A stretch of 64,000 nucleotides of DNA from an uncultured Clostridia bacterium (GTDB taxonomy: Bacteria; Bacillota; Clostridia; Christensenellales; Aristaeellaceae), in assembly GCA_934647165.1 (NCBI GenBank), contig CAKUFA010000001.1:62001-126000 (forward strand), read 5' to 3'. Shown one piece after another: positions 30,347 to 38,720 of the stretch. The notes under the pieces were generated by a model that searched no databases, was not told the DNA's origin, and saw only the letters and a list, made by a program, of their open reading frames with translations. The stretch's first letter is position 1. Each line of letters starts with the position of its first letter. Position numbers and translations under genes: made by a program.

Positions 30347-30437
30347 TTACTTGTATTTCTCGCGACTCATGACGAGGAGGGGTAAACCTTCCTCTACATA
30401 ATAACGCGTTCGGGCGAGCTCCTTTATTTTATGCAGG
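30347..30437 (-). pseudogene. 3' fragment of an unidentified mobile-element gene
   Basis: The minus strand reads IKELARTRYYVEEGLPLLVM then SREKYK and stop (30347-30349), right before a terminator. Nothing upstream fits, because the yajC stop codon is only about 13 bases away. It is the last 25-30 codons of a gene whose rest has been lost, and it marks the right edge of the mobile-element remnant. I cannot name the family. Confidence 0.4.
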
Positions 30438-30449
30438 ATAGACAGTGGG

Positions 30450-30869
30450 TTAGTTCAGCGCTTCAGCATCGTTCTCGATGGCAACTTCTTCCACGGAACG
30501 GATGGCCCAACGGGCAAACACCAGCGTTACGTGATCGCGGCCAACGGACAGGGTTACGGTATCATCCTTGATGGCCGTGATGGTGCCATAAATACCACCA
30601 ATGGTGCACACGCGGTCAGACACTTTCAGGTTGGCCAGCATGTCCTTAACCTGCTTGTCCTTTTTCTTCTGGGGCCGGATGAGGAAGAAATAGAACACAA
30701 CAAAAATCAGCACCATTGGGAGGAGGGAGACCAACAGGCTTACAATACCGGCAGCGCCCGTGGCAGCATCGGTAGCACCTGCGGCAGCAGTAGCATCGGC
30801 AACGCCAGTGGTGGCGGCACCTTCTGCAACCGCAGTGCTGATGCCAAGCAGAAGATTCGTAAGGGTCAT
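30450..30869 (-). CDS. yajC: Preprotein translocase subunit YajC
   Basis: A 139-residue YajC. One membrane segment (LPMVLIFVVFYFFLI, about 50-64) is followed by the diagnostic RPQKKKDKQVKDMLANLKVS and GDRV/TIGGIYGTI block. YajC joins SecDF at the SecYEG channel. The first 40 residues are an unusually long Ala/Thr/Gly-rich extension (GVADATAAAGATDAATGAAG) before the membrane segment. AAAGGAG precedes the minus-strand start. Promoter at 30906-30934. No secDF or queuine genes are adjacent, unlike in many bacteria. Confidence 0.92.
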   Translation of the reverse strand: MTLTNLLLGISTAVAEGAATTGVADATAAAGATDAATGAAGIVSLLVSLLPMVLIFVVFYFFLIRPQKKKDKQVKDMLANLKVSDRVCTIGGIYGTITAIKDDTVTLSVGRDHVTLVFARWAIRSVEEVAIENDAEALN

Positions 30870-30905
30870 GGGGCAAAACTCCTTTCAAAATCAGGTACTT
30901 GGGTT

Positions 30906-30934
30906 ATTATAGCAGGAAACGCCCCCGACCACAA
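30906..30934 (-). promoter_or_regulatory. Probable yajC promoter
   Basis: Minus-strand TTGTGG (30929-30934) and TATAAT (30906-30911) are spaced by 17 bases, 37 bases before the start codon. Confidence 0.55.
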
Positions 30935-30977
30935 GGGGGAAAGAAAAACTTCATGTTCGGTTCATACAACAGGAGAA

Positions 30978-31331
30978 TCAGCCGATGCTTTTGGTGGCAA
31001 TCACATCCACGCCGGTGTTGCATACATTGGCCAGCACCACATCGCCTGCGTTCACTGGGGCGGTCAGCTGCACATCGGCCAGTTCCTTCATGCACGCATG
31101 GATGAGCTTCTTGGGGATAGGCGTGCGGGTTTTGACGCTCAAAGGCATGGCGGCGCCGGATACGGAAATCACCGCAGTGACCATGCGCTCAGGAGCAACA
31201 CACTCTTGATGGGCATACTTTTCTCCGCGCTTGCAGGTGTTTCCCGTCACGCCGGTTACCTGACCGTTTTCCAGGGTGACGGTCATGCGGCAACCCACAG
31301 GGCAGTTGATGCAGGTAATCGTCTGTTCCAT
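30978..31331 (-). CDS. DUF1667-domain protein
   Basis: A 117-residue protein with CINCPVGCRMTVTLE (residues 8-22) and NTCKRGEKYAHQECVAPERM (about 33-52). These four or five conserved cysteines are the mark of DUF1667. Such proteins are nearly always encoded beside the two FAD oxidoreductases found here and probably carry an iron-sulfur cluster for the complex. It lies six bases after the FAD oxidoreductase gene. The exact reaction is unknown. Confidence 0.88.
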   Translation of the reverse strand: MEQTITCINCPVGCRMTVTLENGQVTGVTGNTCKRGEKYAHQECVAPERMVTAVISVSGAAMPLSVKTRTPIPKKLIHACMKELADVQLTAPVNAGDVVLANVCNTGVDVIATKSIG

Positions 31332-31337
31332 GATAAA

Positions 31338-32612
31338 TCAGCCTCTTTCCATCGTCACGGTGATATCCTGTGCGCCAAGGGAAGCGATGACTTCCGGTTT
31401 GAGGGTCACAACGGCCATTTCACCAGGGGTGAAAATCGGCGCCTTTTTGCGGGCAATCTCTGTGTCGCCACTGCGGACAACCACACTTGCACCGCGGAAC
31501 ACGCCGCTTGGGCGGAACATCAAATCCACCGGCTGCGTACCGCCCAGATGAATGCGCTGAGGTACCACGCCGCGCACGCCATCGCCGTCCTTCACGGCAA
31601 CTGTGGGTGTGGCGGAACTTTCGCCCCGGGCATAGGTTGCTGCTGCGTGCCCGGCCTTAAAGCTTTCGTTGGACACATGATCCACCAGATCATGCACGTG
31701 AAGCACATTGCCGCAGGCAAAGATGCCGGGGATGCTGGTTTGCAGCTGGTCGTCCACTTCCGCGCCGCTGGTGAGGGGGGAGAGCTTCACGCCTGCGCCT
31801 TGGCTGAGCTCGTTTTCGGGAATCAGACCCACGGAGAGCAGCAGGGTATCGCAGTCGAAATGAATTTCGCTGCCCGGAATGGGCTGGCGCTTTTCGTCCA
31901 CCTTAGCAACCGTTACGCCGGTGAGACGCTCACGACCTTCGATGTCAATAACGGTGTGGCTCAGATACAGCGGAATATCAAAGTCGTTCAGGCATTGCAC
32001 AATGTTGCGGTTCAGGCCGGAGGAATAGGGCATCAGTTCCACGCAGGCGAGTACCTTAGCACCCTGCAGGGTCATGCGGCGTGCCATAATCAGCCCGATA
32101 TCACCACTGCCCAGGATAACCACGCGCTTGCCGGGCATGTAGCCTTCCAGGTTTACAAACTTTTGCGCAGTGCCTGCTGAATAAACACCGGCGCAGCGGG
32201 TGCCGGGGGTGCCCAGCGCTCCGCGAGGACGTTCGCGGCAGCCCATGGCCAGCACAATGGCTTTTGCCTTGATGATCTGCACGCCATGCTCAGCGCTCAC
32301 GCATGTTACCGTGTGGTCGGCTTCCACGGAAAGCACCGTGGTGTCGCACTGGATATTGATGTTCAATTCACGCGCCCGGTCAATGTCGCGCTGGGCATAT
32401 TCGGGACCGGTGAGCTCCTCCTTGAAGCGATGCAGGCCGAAGCCGTTATGGATGCATTGGCGAAGAATACCGCCGGGGTTATGCTCGCGTTCAAGCACAA
32501 GCAGGTTATCTACGCCGTCCTCCCGGGCGGCAATGGCAGCAGCCAGACCCGCGGGGCCGCCGCCGATGATCAGCACGTCCACGTGCAGGGCACCGTTTTC
32601 CATCACCGTCAT
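31338..32612 (-). CDS. FAD/NAD-dependent oxidoreductase
   Basis: A 424-residue two-dinucleotide-binding flavoprotein. FAD site: VLIIGGGPAGLAAAIAARE (about 12-30). ILRQCIHNGFGLHRFKEEL near 50 is characteristic of this group. NAD(P) site: KRVVILGSGDIGLIMARR (about 161-178). GIFACGNVLHVHDLVDHV near 305 is the ATG-like FAD closure. It forms a trio with the GlpA-like and DUF1667 proteins. The start is ATG 32612 with AGGAGG upstream, two bases after the previous stop. In other Clostridia this trio accompanies glycerol or hydroxyacid metabolism, but no such genes lie nearby. Confidence 0.88.
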   Translation of the reverse strand: MTVMENGALHVDVLIIGGGPAGLAAAIAAREDGVDNLLVLEREHNPGGILRQCIHNGFGLHRFKEELTGPEYAQRDIDRARELNINIQCDTTVLSVEADHTVTCVSAEHGVQIIKAKAIVLAMGCRERPRGALGTPGTRCAGVYSAGTAQKFVNLEGYMPGKRVVILGSGDIGLIMARRMTLQGAKVLACVELMPYSSGLNRNIVQCLNDFDIPLYLSHTVIDIEGRERLTGVTVAKVDEKRQPIPGSEIHFDCDTLLLSVGLIPENELSQGAGVKLSPLTSGAEVDDQLQTSIPGIFACGNVLHVHDLVDHVSNESFKAGHAAATYARGESSATPTVAVKDGDGVRGVVPQRIHLGGTQPVDLMFRPSGVFRGASVVVRSGDTEIARKKAPIFTPGEMAVVTLKPEVIASLGAQDITVTMERG

Positions 32613-32613
32613 G

Positions 32614-34071
32614 TTACTTTTCCTCCTTGATTGCATCATGGATGGTGCCAGTGAGCAAATAGCTGCATCCGCCGCATTTGGTAATTTCCGTCATGGGAAG
32701 GTGAAGCTCTTCGGAGAGAATTTCCGCCACGCGGGGCGAGCAGAAACCGCCCTGGCAGCGACCCATGCCTGCGCGGGTGCGGCGCTTGACGCCGTCAATA
32801 GATGTTGCGCCGACGGGACGGTGGATGGCGGCACGAATCTCTGCCTCAGTCACTACTTCGCACCGGCAGACCATACGACCATAGAGCGGATTGCGCTTCA
32901 CAGCCTCGGCACGCTCTTCGGTGGTCATGGCATAGAAGGGGCGGGGAAGCTTTACAGCAGGTTTGTAGTCGCTCTTTTTCACCAACTGTTGCTGGGCGGC
33001 GATCATTTCACCAAGCATTTCGCCAATGGCGGGGGCGGCAGACAGGCCGGGACTCTCGATGCCTACTGTTTCATAGGCGTTGGGTGCGTCCTTCACGGCG
33101 CCGATGACAAAGTCGCCCTTAGCCTCGTGCGCACGAATGCCGGAAAAGTTGGTGATGGTGCCGCGAGTGGTGGCGTTCGGCCAGGTCAGGCGGCTTTTGT
33201 TCAGCACAAAAGCCAGGCCGTCGGCGGTGGTACGGGTATCCAATTCGTCGGGAATATCCTCTGCGGAAGGACCAAGCAGCAGATTGCCGTGCACCGTGGG
33301 GGATACCAGCACGCCCTTGCCCATCTTGGTGGGACACTGGAACATGGTCTTGTGGAATGGCAGGGGATTCATACGATCCAGCAGGTAATACTGGCCGCGG
33401 CGATCGATGATCGTCAGCGGATCGTTGCTCATCATGTTGTGGATTTTGGCGGATCCAACGCCTGCGCAGTTAATCAGCACCTTGCAGGTGTATTCGCCTT
33501 GGGTGGTTGTCACATGCCACAGATTGTCCGCATCTTCATGGCGCACGGCAGTCACTTCCGTGTTCAGGCGGAAGGAAGCGCCGTTGAGTGCGGCGTGGTC
33601 AGCCAGGGCAAAGGTCATTTCGTAAGGGCTGGTGAGTCCGCTGGTGGGTGCATCCAGTGCACAGAGTACATCGGGGTTGCAGTTGGGCTCCAAGGCGAGA
33701 ATTTCGTCGCGCTCAATGATGCGCAGTCCTTCTACGCCATTTTCCCGGCCTTGCTCCAGCAGCGTCTCCAATGTCTTACGGTCATCCTCTGTGAAGCCGA
33801 TGACCAGCGCCCCGGGACGACTGTAGGCAACGCCCAGTTCCTCGGACAGCGCAGGGTACATTTTGGCGCCTTCCACGTTCAGCTTGGCCTTGAGTGTGCC
33901 GGGGTGTGCGTCGAAACCTGCGTGCACAATGCCGCTGTTGGCCTTGCTGGCTCCCTCCGCTACATCGCTTCCGCGGTCAATGACGGTGAGCGATCCTTCG
34001 TAGCGGCTGAGAACGCGAGCCAGTGAGCAGCCGGTTACGCCTGCACCAATGATGAGCATTTCAGTGTACAA
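32614..34071 (-). CDS. FAD-dependent dehydrogenase, glycerol-3-phosphate dehydrogenase-like
   Basis: A 485-residue DAO-family flavoprotein related to GlpA. FAD site MLIIGAGVTGCSLARVLSRY (residues 5-24); KANSGIVHAGFDAHPGT near 44 is the conserved substrate/FAD region; ESPGLSAAPAIGEML near 337 closes the FAD site. The C-terminal part has a BFD-like [2Fe-2S] motif, CRCEVVTEAEI near 401 and GRCQGGFCSPRV near 436. It starts at TTG 34071, eight bases after AGGAGG; the next ATG (34059) lies inside the FAD-binding strand. First gene of the trio. Substrate not certain: glycerol 3-phosphate or a 2-hydroxy acid. Confidence 0.86.
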   Translation of the reverse strand: MYTEMLIIGAGVTGCSLARVLSRYEGSLTVIDRGSDVAEGASKANSGIVHAGFDAHPGTLKAKLNVEGAKMYPALSEELGVAYSRPGALVIGFTEDDRKTLETLLEQGRENGVEGLRIIERDEILALEPNCNPDVLCALDAPTSGLTSPYEMTFALADHAALNGASFRLNTEVTAVRHEDADNLWHVTTTQGEYTCKVLINCAGVGSAKIHNMMSNDPLTIIDRRGQYYLLDRMNPLPFHKTMFQCPTKMGKGVLVSPTVHGNLLLGPSAEDIPDELDTRTTADGLAFVLNKSRLTWPNATTRGTITNFSGIRAHEAKGDFVIGAVKDAPNAYETVGIESPGLSAAPAIGEMLGEMIAAQQQLVKKSDYKPAVKLPRPFYAMTTEERAEAVKRNPLYGRMVCRCEVVTEAEIRAAIHRPVGATSIDGVKRRTRAGMGRCQGGFCSPRVAEILSEELHLPMTEITKCGGCSYLLTGTIHDAIKEEK

Positions 34072-34125
34072 TCAGGATTCCTCCTATCAACCGGACAGAT
34101 GTGCCCGGAATGGTCTAGTCAAAAG

Positions 34126-34140
34126 TATAACACATTTTTC
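34126..34140 (-). promoter_or_regulatory. Possible extended -10 promoter of the oxidoreductase trio
   Basis: On the minus strand TG-T-TATACT forms an extended -10, about 50 bases before the TTG start. No good -35 is seen. The remainder of 34150-34310 is AT-rich with a small palindrome (TAAGAAACTTCTTA near 34182) and no gene. Confidence 0.35.
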
Positions 34141-34310
34141 ACAGAAGGAAAAGTTCCTTTTATCAAGAAAATGTCATATTAATAAGAAACTTCTTAAAAA
34201 AGAAAGAACCATGCGTTTCTCATAGTGCAAAAGAGAATCAAGAATGCAAGAAAAATAACAATCATATAAAATAGACAAAACACGGCAGGAAAAACTCGTT
34301 ACAAAAAAGA

Positions 34311-34328
34311 TTGTTTGATATTTGACAA
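34311..34328 (+). promoter_or_regulatory. Rex-like operator at the adhE promoter
   Basis: TTGTTTGATATTTGACAA matches the Rex consensus TTGTTAA-N4-TTAACAA at 11 of 14 fixed positions. Its right half contains the -35 hexamer of the adhE promoter. Rex senses NADH/NAD+ and represses adhE in many Clostridia, so the position fits. The rex gene is not in the window. Confidence 0.6.
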
Positions 34329-34350
34329 ACGAAATCAACGAGAGTATAAT
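34322..34350 (+). promoter_or_regulatory. Sigma-A-type promoter of adhE
   Basis: TTGACA (34322-34327) and TATAAT (34345-34350), spacer 17, both perfect. The leader to the start codon is about 58 bases. Confidence 0.85.
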
Positions 34351-34414
34351 GCAAATCGTCAAGGAAATAACAAGCGCGTATCGCTGGACAAAAGCAATCA
34401 GGAGGTTGAACATT

Positions 34415-37018
34415 ATGCAGGAACTCAGACCGATTGACTGTGTGGAAGCGCTTCAGGAGCGCATGACCCTTATGCGGAAGGCACAGCGCGAGTTTGCAAC
34501 GTTCACACAGGAACAGGTGGATCACATCTTTTTTGAAGCGGCCATGGCAGCCAACAAAGCGCGCATTCCCCTGGCCAAGATGGCAGTTGAGGAAACCGGC
34601 ATGGGCGTGATGGAGGATAAGGTTATCAAAAACCATTATGCCAGCGAGTATATTTATCATGCGTATCGTAACACCAAGACGGTCGGCGTGCTGGAAGAGG
34701 ATCCGGCGTTCGGTATCAAGAAAATTGCCGAACCGATCGGTCTGGTCGCGGCAGTGATTCCGACGACTAACCCTACTTCTACCGCGATTTTTAAGGCGCT
34801 TTTGTGCCTCAAAACCCGAAATGCCATTCTCATCAGCCCTCATCCCCGAGCAAAGAAATGTACCGCAGAGGCTGCGCGCATTGTCTACGAAGCGGCTGTC
34901 AAGGCCGGCGCACCAGAAGGGATTATCGGCTGCATTGAGTTCCCGAGTCTTGAGCTAACGGGTGAGCTGATGCACGAGGCGGATATCATCCTTGCGACAG
35001 GCGGCCCTGGCATGGTTCATGCGGCGTATTCCTCCGGTAAACCGGCGCTGGGCGTTGGTGCGGGCAACACCCCCGTTATCATTGATGAAACGGCAGATGT
35101 GAAGCTGGCTGTCAGCTCTATTATCCATTCCAAAACGTTTGACAATGGCATGATCTGTGCTTCTGAACAAAGCGTAACGGTGCTTGATTCCATCTACGAT
35201 GAAGTGCGTGCAGAGTTTGCACGGCGCGGATGCTATTTCCTCAAGGGGAACGAGCTGGATAAGGTTCGCCACACGATTTTGATTAACGGTGCGCTGAATG
35301 CGAAAATCGTTGGTCAGAGCGCGCACACCATCGCCCAGTTGGCGGGCGTGGAAGTGCCGGAAGAGACAAAAATTCTCATTGGCGAAGTGGAGAGCGTCGA
35401 TCTTTCGGAAGAATTTGCCCACGAGAAGCTTTCTCCGGTATTGGCCATGTATCACGCCAAGGACTTTGACGAAGCGCTCGATAAGGCGGAAAAACTCGTG
35501 TGCGACGGCGGCCATGGTCATACCGCGTCCCTGTATATCCATCCGGCGCAGAAGGAAAAGATCATGAAACATGCCGAGCGCATGGAAGCATGCCGCATCG
35601 TGATCAATACGCCTTCCAGCTTCGGCGGCATCGGCGACCTGTACAACTTCAAGATGGCGCCGTCACTGACATTGGGCTGCGGTACGTGGGGCGGCAACTC
35701 GGTTTCCGAAAACGTGGGTGTGAAGCACCTGCTCAATGTCAAAACAGTTGCTGAGAGGAGAGAGAACATGCTCTGGTTCCGTGCGCCGCAGAAGGTGTAT
35801 TTCAAGAAGGGCTGCATGCCGGTGGCGCTCGATGAGCTGGGCACGGTGATGGGCAAGAAGAAGTGCTTCATCGTCACCGATACGTTCCTGTATAAGAACG
35901 GCTATGTTGCGCCGATTGAGAAGAAACTGGATGAAATGGGAATTCAGCATACCTGCTTCTATGATGTCGCGCCCGATCCGAACCTCTCTTCCGCACTCAA
36001 GGGCGCGCAGGCAATGCGGCTGTTCGAGCCGGATTGCATCATTGCGCTGGGCGGCGGCTCTGCCATGGATGCGGGTAAAATCATGTGGGTGATGTACGAG
36101 CACCCGGAGGTGGACTTCCTGGATATGGCCATGCGCTTCATGGATATCCGCAAGCGTGTGTACACCTTCCCGAAGATGGGCGAAAAAGCATATTTCGTTG
36201 CCATCCCGACCTCTTCCGGCACGGGCTCCGAGGTTACGCCGTTTGCCGTGATTACCGATGACCGCACGGGCACGAAGTATCCTCTGGCAGACTATGAGCT
36301 GCTGCCAAACATGGCCATTGTGGATGCGGACAACATGATGAACCAGCCGCGGGGTCTGACCTCCGCCTCCGGTATCGATGTGCTGACCCATGGCCTGGAA
36401 GCTTATGCTTCGATGATGGCAACGGATTACACCGATGGCCTGGCGCTGAAATCGATGAAGAACGTGTTCGATTATCTGCCGCGTGCCTATGAATACGGTG
36501 CGGCTGATCCGGAAGCGCGCCAGAAGATGGCGGATGCGTCCTGCATGGCGGGCATGGCGTTTGCCAACGCATTCCTCGGCGTCTGCCACTCGATGGCGCA
36601 TAAGCTTGGCGCATATCATCACCTGCCCCACGGTGTGGCCAACGCGCTGATGATTTGCCATGTGCTGCGGTTCAATGCGGCGGAAGTGCCAGCAAAGATG
36701 GGTACATTCCCGCAGTATGACCACCCGCATACGCTGGCACGCTATGCGGAATGCGCACGCTTCTGCGGCGTTTGCGGCAAGAACGATGAAGAAACGCTTG
36801 ATTTGTTCATTGACAAGATTGAGGAGCTGAAGGCCACAATCGGCATCAAGAAGTCCATTGCCGAATATGGCATCAGCGAGGAAATCTTCATGAGCACGTT
36901 GGATCAAATGGTGGAAGATGCGTTTGACGACCAGTGCACTGGCGCAAACCCGCGTTATCCGCTGCTGAAGGAAATCAAGGCGATGTATCTCAAGGCATAC
37001 TACGGCGAAAAGGCATAA
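34415..37018 (+). CDS. adhE: Bifunctional acetaldehyde-CoA/alcohol dehydrogenase
   Basis: An 867-residue AdhE. The N-terminal half is an acylating aldehyde dehydrogenase: IPTTNPTSTAIFKALL near 112, catalytic Cys in NGMICASEQSV near 250. The C-terminal half is an iron-dependent alcohol dehydrogenase: GGGSAMDAGKIMW near 548, PTSSGTGSEVTPF near 598, GLEAYAS, and iron ligands around GVCHSMAHKLGAYHHLPHG near 727. It turns acetyl-CoA into ethanol while oxidising two NADH, and usually assembles into spirosomes. AGGAGG precedes ATG 34415. A kinase gene follows 15 bases later. The Rex-like box suggests induction by high NADH. Confidence 0.97.
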   Translation: MQELRPIDCVEALQERMTLMRKAQREFATFTQEQVDHIFFEAAMAANKARIPLAKMAVEETGMGVMEDKVIKNHYASEYIYHAYRNTKTVGVLEEDPAFGIKKIAEPIGLVAAVIPTTNPTSTAIFKALLCLKTRNAILISPHPRAKKCTAEAARIVYEAAVKAGAPEGIIGCIEFPSLELTGELMHEADIILATGGPGMVHAAYSSGKPALGVGAGNTPVIIDETADVKLAVSSIIHSKTFDNGMICASEQSVTVLDSIYDEVRAEFARRGCYFLKGNELDKVRHTILINGALNAKIVGQSAHTIAQLAGVEVPEETKILIGEVESVDLSEEFAHEKLSPVLAMYHAKDFDEALDKAEKLVCDGGHGHTASLYIHPAQKEKIMKHAERMEACRIVINTPSSFGGIGDLYNFKMAPSLTLGCGTWGGNSVSENVGVKHLLNVKTVAERRENMLWFRAPQKVYFKKGCMPVALDELGTVMGKKKCFIVTDTFLYKNGYVAPIEKKLDEMGIQHTCFYDVAPDPNLSSALKGAQAMRLFEPDCIIALGGGSAMDAGKIMWVMYEHPEVDFLDMAMRFMDIRKRVYTFPKMGEKAYFVAIPTSSGTGSEVTPFAVITDDRTGTKYPLADYELLPNMAIVDADNMMNQPRGLTSASGIDVLTHGLEAYASMMATDYTDGLALKSMKNVFDYLPRAYEYGAADPEARQKMADASCMAGMAFANAFLGVCHSMAHKLGAYHHLPHGVANALMICHVLRFNAAEVPAKMGTFPQYDHPHTLARYAECARFCGVCGKNDEETLDLFIDKIEELKATIGIKKSIAEYGISEEIFMSTLDQMVEDAFDDQCTGANPRYPLLKEIKAMYLKAYYGEKA

Positions 37019-37033
37019 GGAGGGATCCGGCGA

Positions 37034-37783
37034 ATGAGCAGGGAAATTATCGTAGAACGCAATACCAAAACCGTGTATCGCGATGGCAACAAGATCATTA
37101 AACAGTTCAAGGCGGGCTACCCCAAGAGCGCTGTCATCAAGGAAGCGTTTAACCATGCCCTGGCGGAGGAATCCGGATTGAATGTGCCTGCGCTGCTGGA
37201 AATGAAGAACACCGGCGAAGGATGGGCGCTGATTATCGAAGCTGTTGATGGCAAAACGATGGCGCAGCTGATGGCCGAACAGCCGGAAAACCTGGAAGCG
37301 TTGATGGAACAGTTTGTGCAGATTCAGAGCGATATCCATCACCACACCTGCAAGCAGATGGGGCATCTTAAGGATAAGCTGAACGCGCAGATTTCGTCCC
37401 TGCGCGATGATCTGGACGCAAGCACACGATATGAGCTGCATGTCCGCCTTGAAAACATGAAGCCGCACACGAAGATTACACATGGCGACTTCAACCCGTC
37501 CAACGTGCTCATTGGCAACGATGGCAAGGTTTACATCCTCGACTGGGCGCATGCGGCCATCGGCAATGCCTCTGCCGATGCCGCCACCACCTATCTCCAG
37601 TTTGCACTGGAAGATCAGAAGAAGGCGGATCTGTATCTGAAACTGTTCTGCAAAAAGAATGACATTGCCATGCAGTATGTCCAACGTTGGCTGCCAATCG
37701 TTGCTGCTGCACAGATGACCAAGAAGCATGGTGCGGAGAAAGACTTCCTCATTCGCTGGACGCAGGTTGTAGAATTTGAGTAA
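37034..37783 (+). CDS. APH-fold phosphotransferase
   Basis: A 249-residue aminoglycoside-phosphotransferase-like kinase. The catalytic loop is THGDFNPSNVLI (about 153-164), the metal site YILDWAHAAIGN (about 170-181), with the ATP lysine probably in IIKQFKAGYPKS near 20. Substrates in this fold include choline, fructosamine, small metabolites and drugs. It lies 15 bases after adhE behind AAGGAGG, so it is co-transcribed with it. A functional link to ethanol metabolism is not evident. Resistance is unlikely from context; a metabolite kinase is more plausible. Confidence 0.78.
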   Translation: MSREIIVERNTKTVYRDGNKIIKQFKAGYPKSAVIKEAFNHALAEESGLNVPALLEMKNTGEGWALIIEAVDGKTMAQLMAEQPENLEALMEQFVQIQSDIHHHTCKQMGHLKDKLNAQISSLRDDLDASTRYELHVRLENMKPHTKITHGDFNPSNVLIGNDGKVYILDWAHAAIGNASADAATTYLQFALEDQKKADLYLKLFCKKNDIAMQYVQRWLPIVAAAQMTKKHGAEKDFLIRWTQVVEFE

Positions 37784-37810
37784 TGCCAGGCGGAGAGAAA
37801 TTGGCAAATT

Positions 37811-37841
37811 AAAACGGTGAAAAAGAGCTATCGTTTTATTT
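37811..37841 (+). terminator. Weak terminator after the adhE-kinase pair
   Basis: AAAACG (37811-37816) pairs with CGTTTT (37832-37837), and T-rich sequence follows. The stem is short. Confidence 0.35.
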
Positions 37842-37892
37842 TGCACCCAGCCGGTAGCCGGTGAATCTGCTAAAACTGAAAAACAAAAAAGA

Positions 37893-37937
37893 AAACGCCC
37901 CTTGCACCCACTCGTGAGAGTAGGGCAAGGGGCGTTT
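37893..37937 (-). terminator. GC-rich hairpin beyond tRNA-Lys
   Basis: A perfect 13-pair stem (37893-37905 with 37925-37937) is followed on the minus strand by TTTTCTTTTTT. It would catch transcripts that read through the first tRNA-Lys terminator. Confidence 0.6.
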
Positions 37938-37990
37938 GCATCCAGCAGAGTGCGAAAAGCCTGATGGGGCAAGGCTTTTCAATGCATGAA

Positions 37991-38024
37991 AAAACGCTAA
38001 CCTTGGTATCAAGATTAGCGTTTT
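37991..38024 (-). terminator. Terminator of tRNA-Lys
   Basis: A 15-pair stem (AAAACGCTAACCTTG with CAAGATTAGCGTTTT; one G-U pair) with a four-base loop, T runs on both sides. It ends five bases from the tRNA. Confidence 0.8.
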
Positions 38025-38028
38025 ATTA

Positions 38029-38104
38029 TGGTACACCATTAGGGACTCGAACCCTAGACACCCTGATTAAGAGTCAGGTGCTCTACCAACTGAGCTAATG
38101 GTGC
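38029..38104 (-). tRNA. tRNA-Lys (anticodon CTT)
   Basis: The minus strand folds as a complete cloverleaf of 76 bases. The acceptor stem GCACCAT pairs with ATGGTGT (one G-U). The D arm has AGCTCAGTTGGTAGAGC. The anticodon stem CCTGA/TCAGG holds loop CTCTTAA, anticodon CTT. The T arm is AGGGTTCGAGTCCCT. CCA is encoded. Confidence 0.96.
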
Positions 38105-38260
38105 ATATCGTTTCGCGCTCTCGCGGCCAACAATAGACATTATACACGTTTCTGGAAATTTGTCAACACCTTTTTGAAAATTTTGCGAAATCTGCAGAAG
38201 AGATTATGCACTGCGCAGTTGAAAGAACTCAATATGACTTCAGAAATAGGAATATTACGG

Positions 38261-38558
38261 TTATACGCCATCCTTCTTCACCCCTTCCGTAGGGGAGGTG
38301 GAAAGCTGCTTGTATACCTGATTTACGCCAGTAGACGCAAGGCCGGACACAATACCGATAGCAACGGCATTCAGCAGGTCGTTTGCGGGGAATTCAGGCA
38401 TGATGTTACATGCCAAGCACACCCAGCGCACCGCCTGCAATGCCCACAATCACAGGAATCAGTTCATCCCTGATTGCTGTGATTGCCTTTGCCGCAAGGC
38501 CGATCAGATAGGTAATGACCACGATTGCCAGTACAGTTCCCATAGTAGTAATGTCCAT
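38261..38558 (-). pseudogene. Frameshifted phage holin gene
   Basis: From ATG at 38556-38558 (AGGAGTG upstream) the minus strand reads MDITTMGTVLAIVVITYLIG, then AITAIRDELIPVIVGIAGGA and LGVLGM followed by TAA. One base on, the frame resumes as IMPEFPANDLLNAVAIGIVS, then GLASTGVNQVYKQL to the stop at 38261. An inserted A in ATGTAACATC explains the break. The composite resembles Firmicute phage holins (superfamily V type) with two membrane segments. Confidence 0.65.
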
Positions 38559-38644
38559 AGATACCACTCCTTTTAACTTGATTTTTTCAAAAAGAAAACC
38601 GTCAGAAAGGCTGCAATCCCAGCATTTTCAACGGTTCTCTAATT

Positions 38645-38717
38645 TGCTTGTAAGTTGCAAGTTTGTTGCAAGTTGGTTGCACGTTTGTTGTAAGTTTGTT
38701 GCAAGTTGGTGGCAAGT
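38645..38717. repeat. Tandem 11-base repeat
   Basis: About six and a half units of TTTGTTGCAAG and close variants (TTGGTTGCACG, TTTGTTGTAAG, TTGGTGGCAAG) run head to tail between the holin and the next phage gene. Three units make 33 bases, so a translated form would give an 11-residue repeat, but no gene frame is supported. Confidence 0.75.
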
Positions 38718-38720
38718 ATC

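Noticed and set aside
32200..34026. 608-residue plus-strand frame opposite the FAD oxidoreductases
   Set aside because: Shadow of the two flavoprotein genes; no recognisable domain and no initiation site.
35663..37972. 769-residue minus-strand frame across adhE and the kinase gene
   Set aside because: Crosses two real plus-strand genes and a gap; composition is His/Arg/Leu-rich with no family resemblance.
38645..38717. CRISPR array
   Set aside because: The units are contiguous 11-base repeats with no spacers, and no cas genes are in the window.
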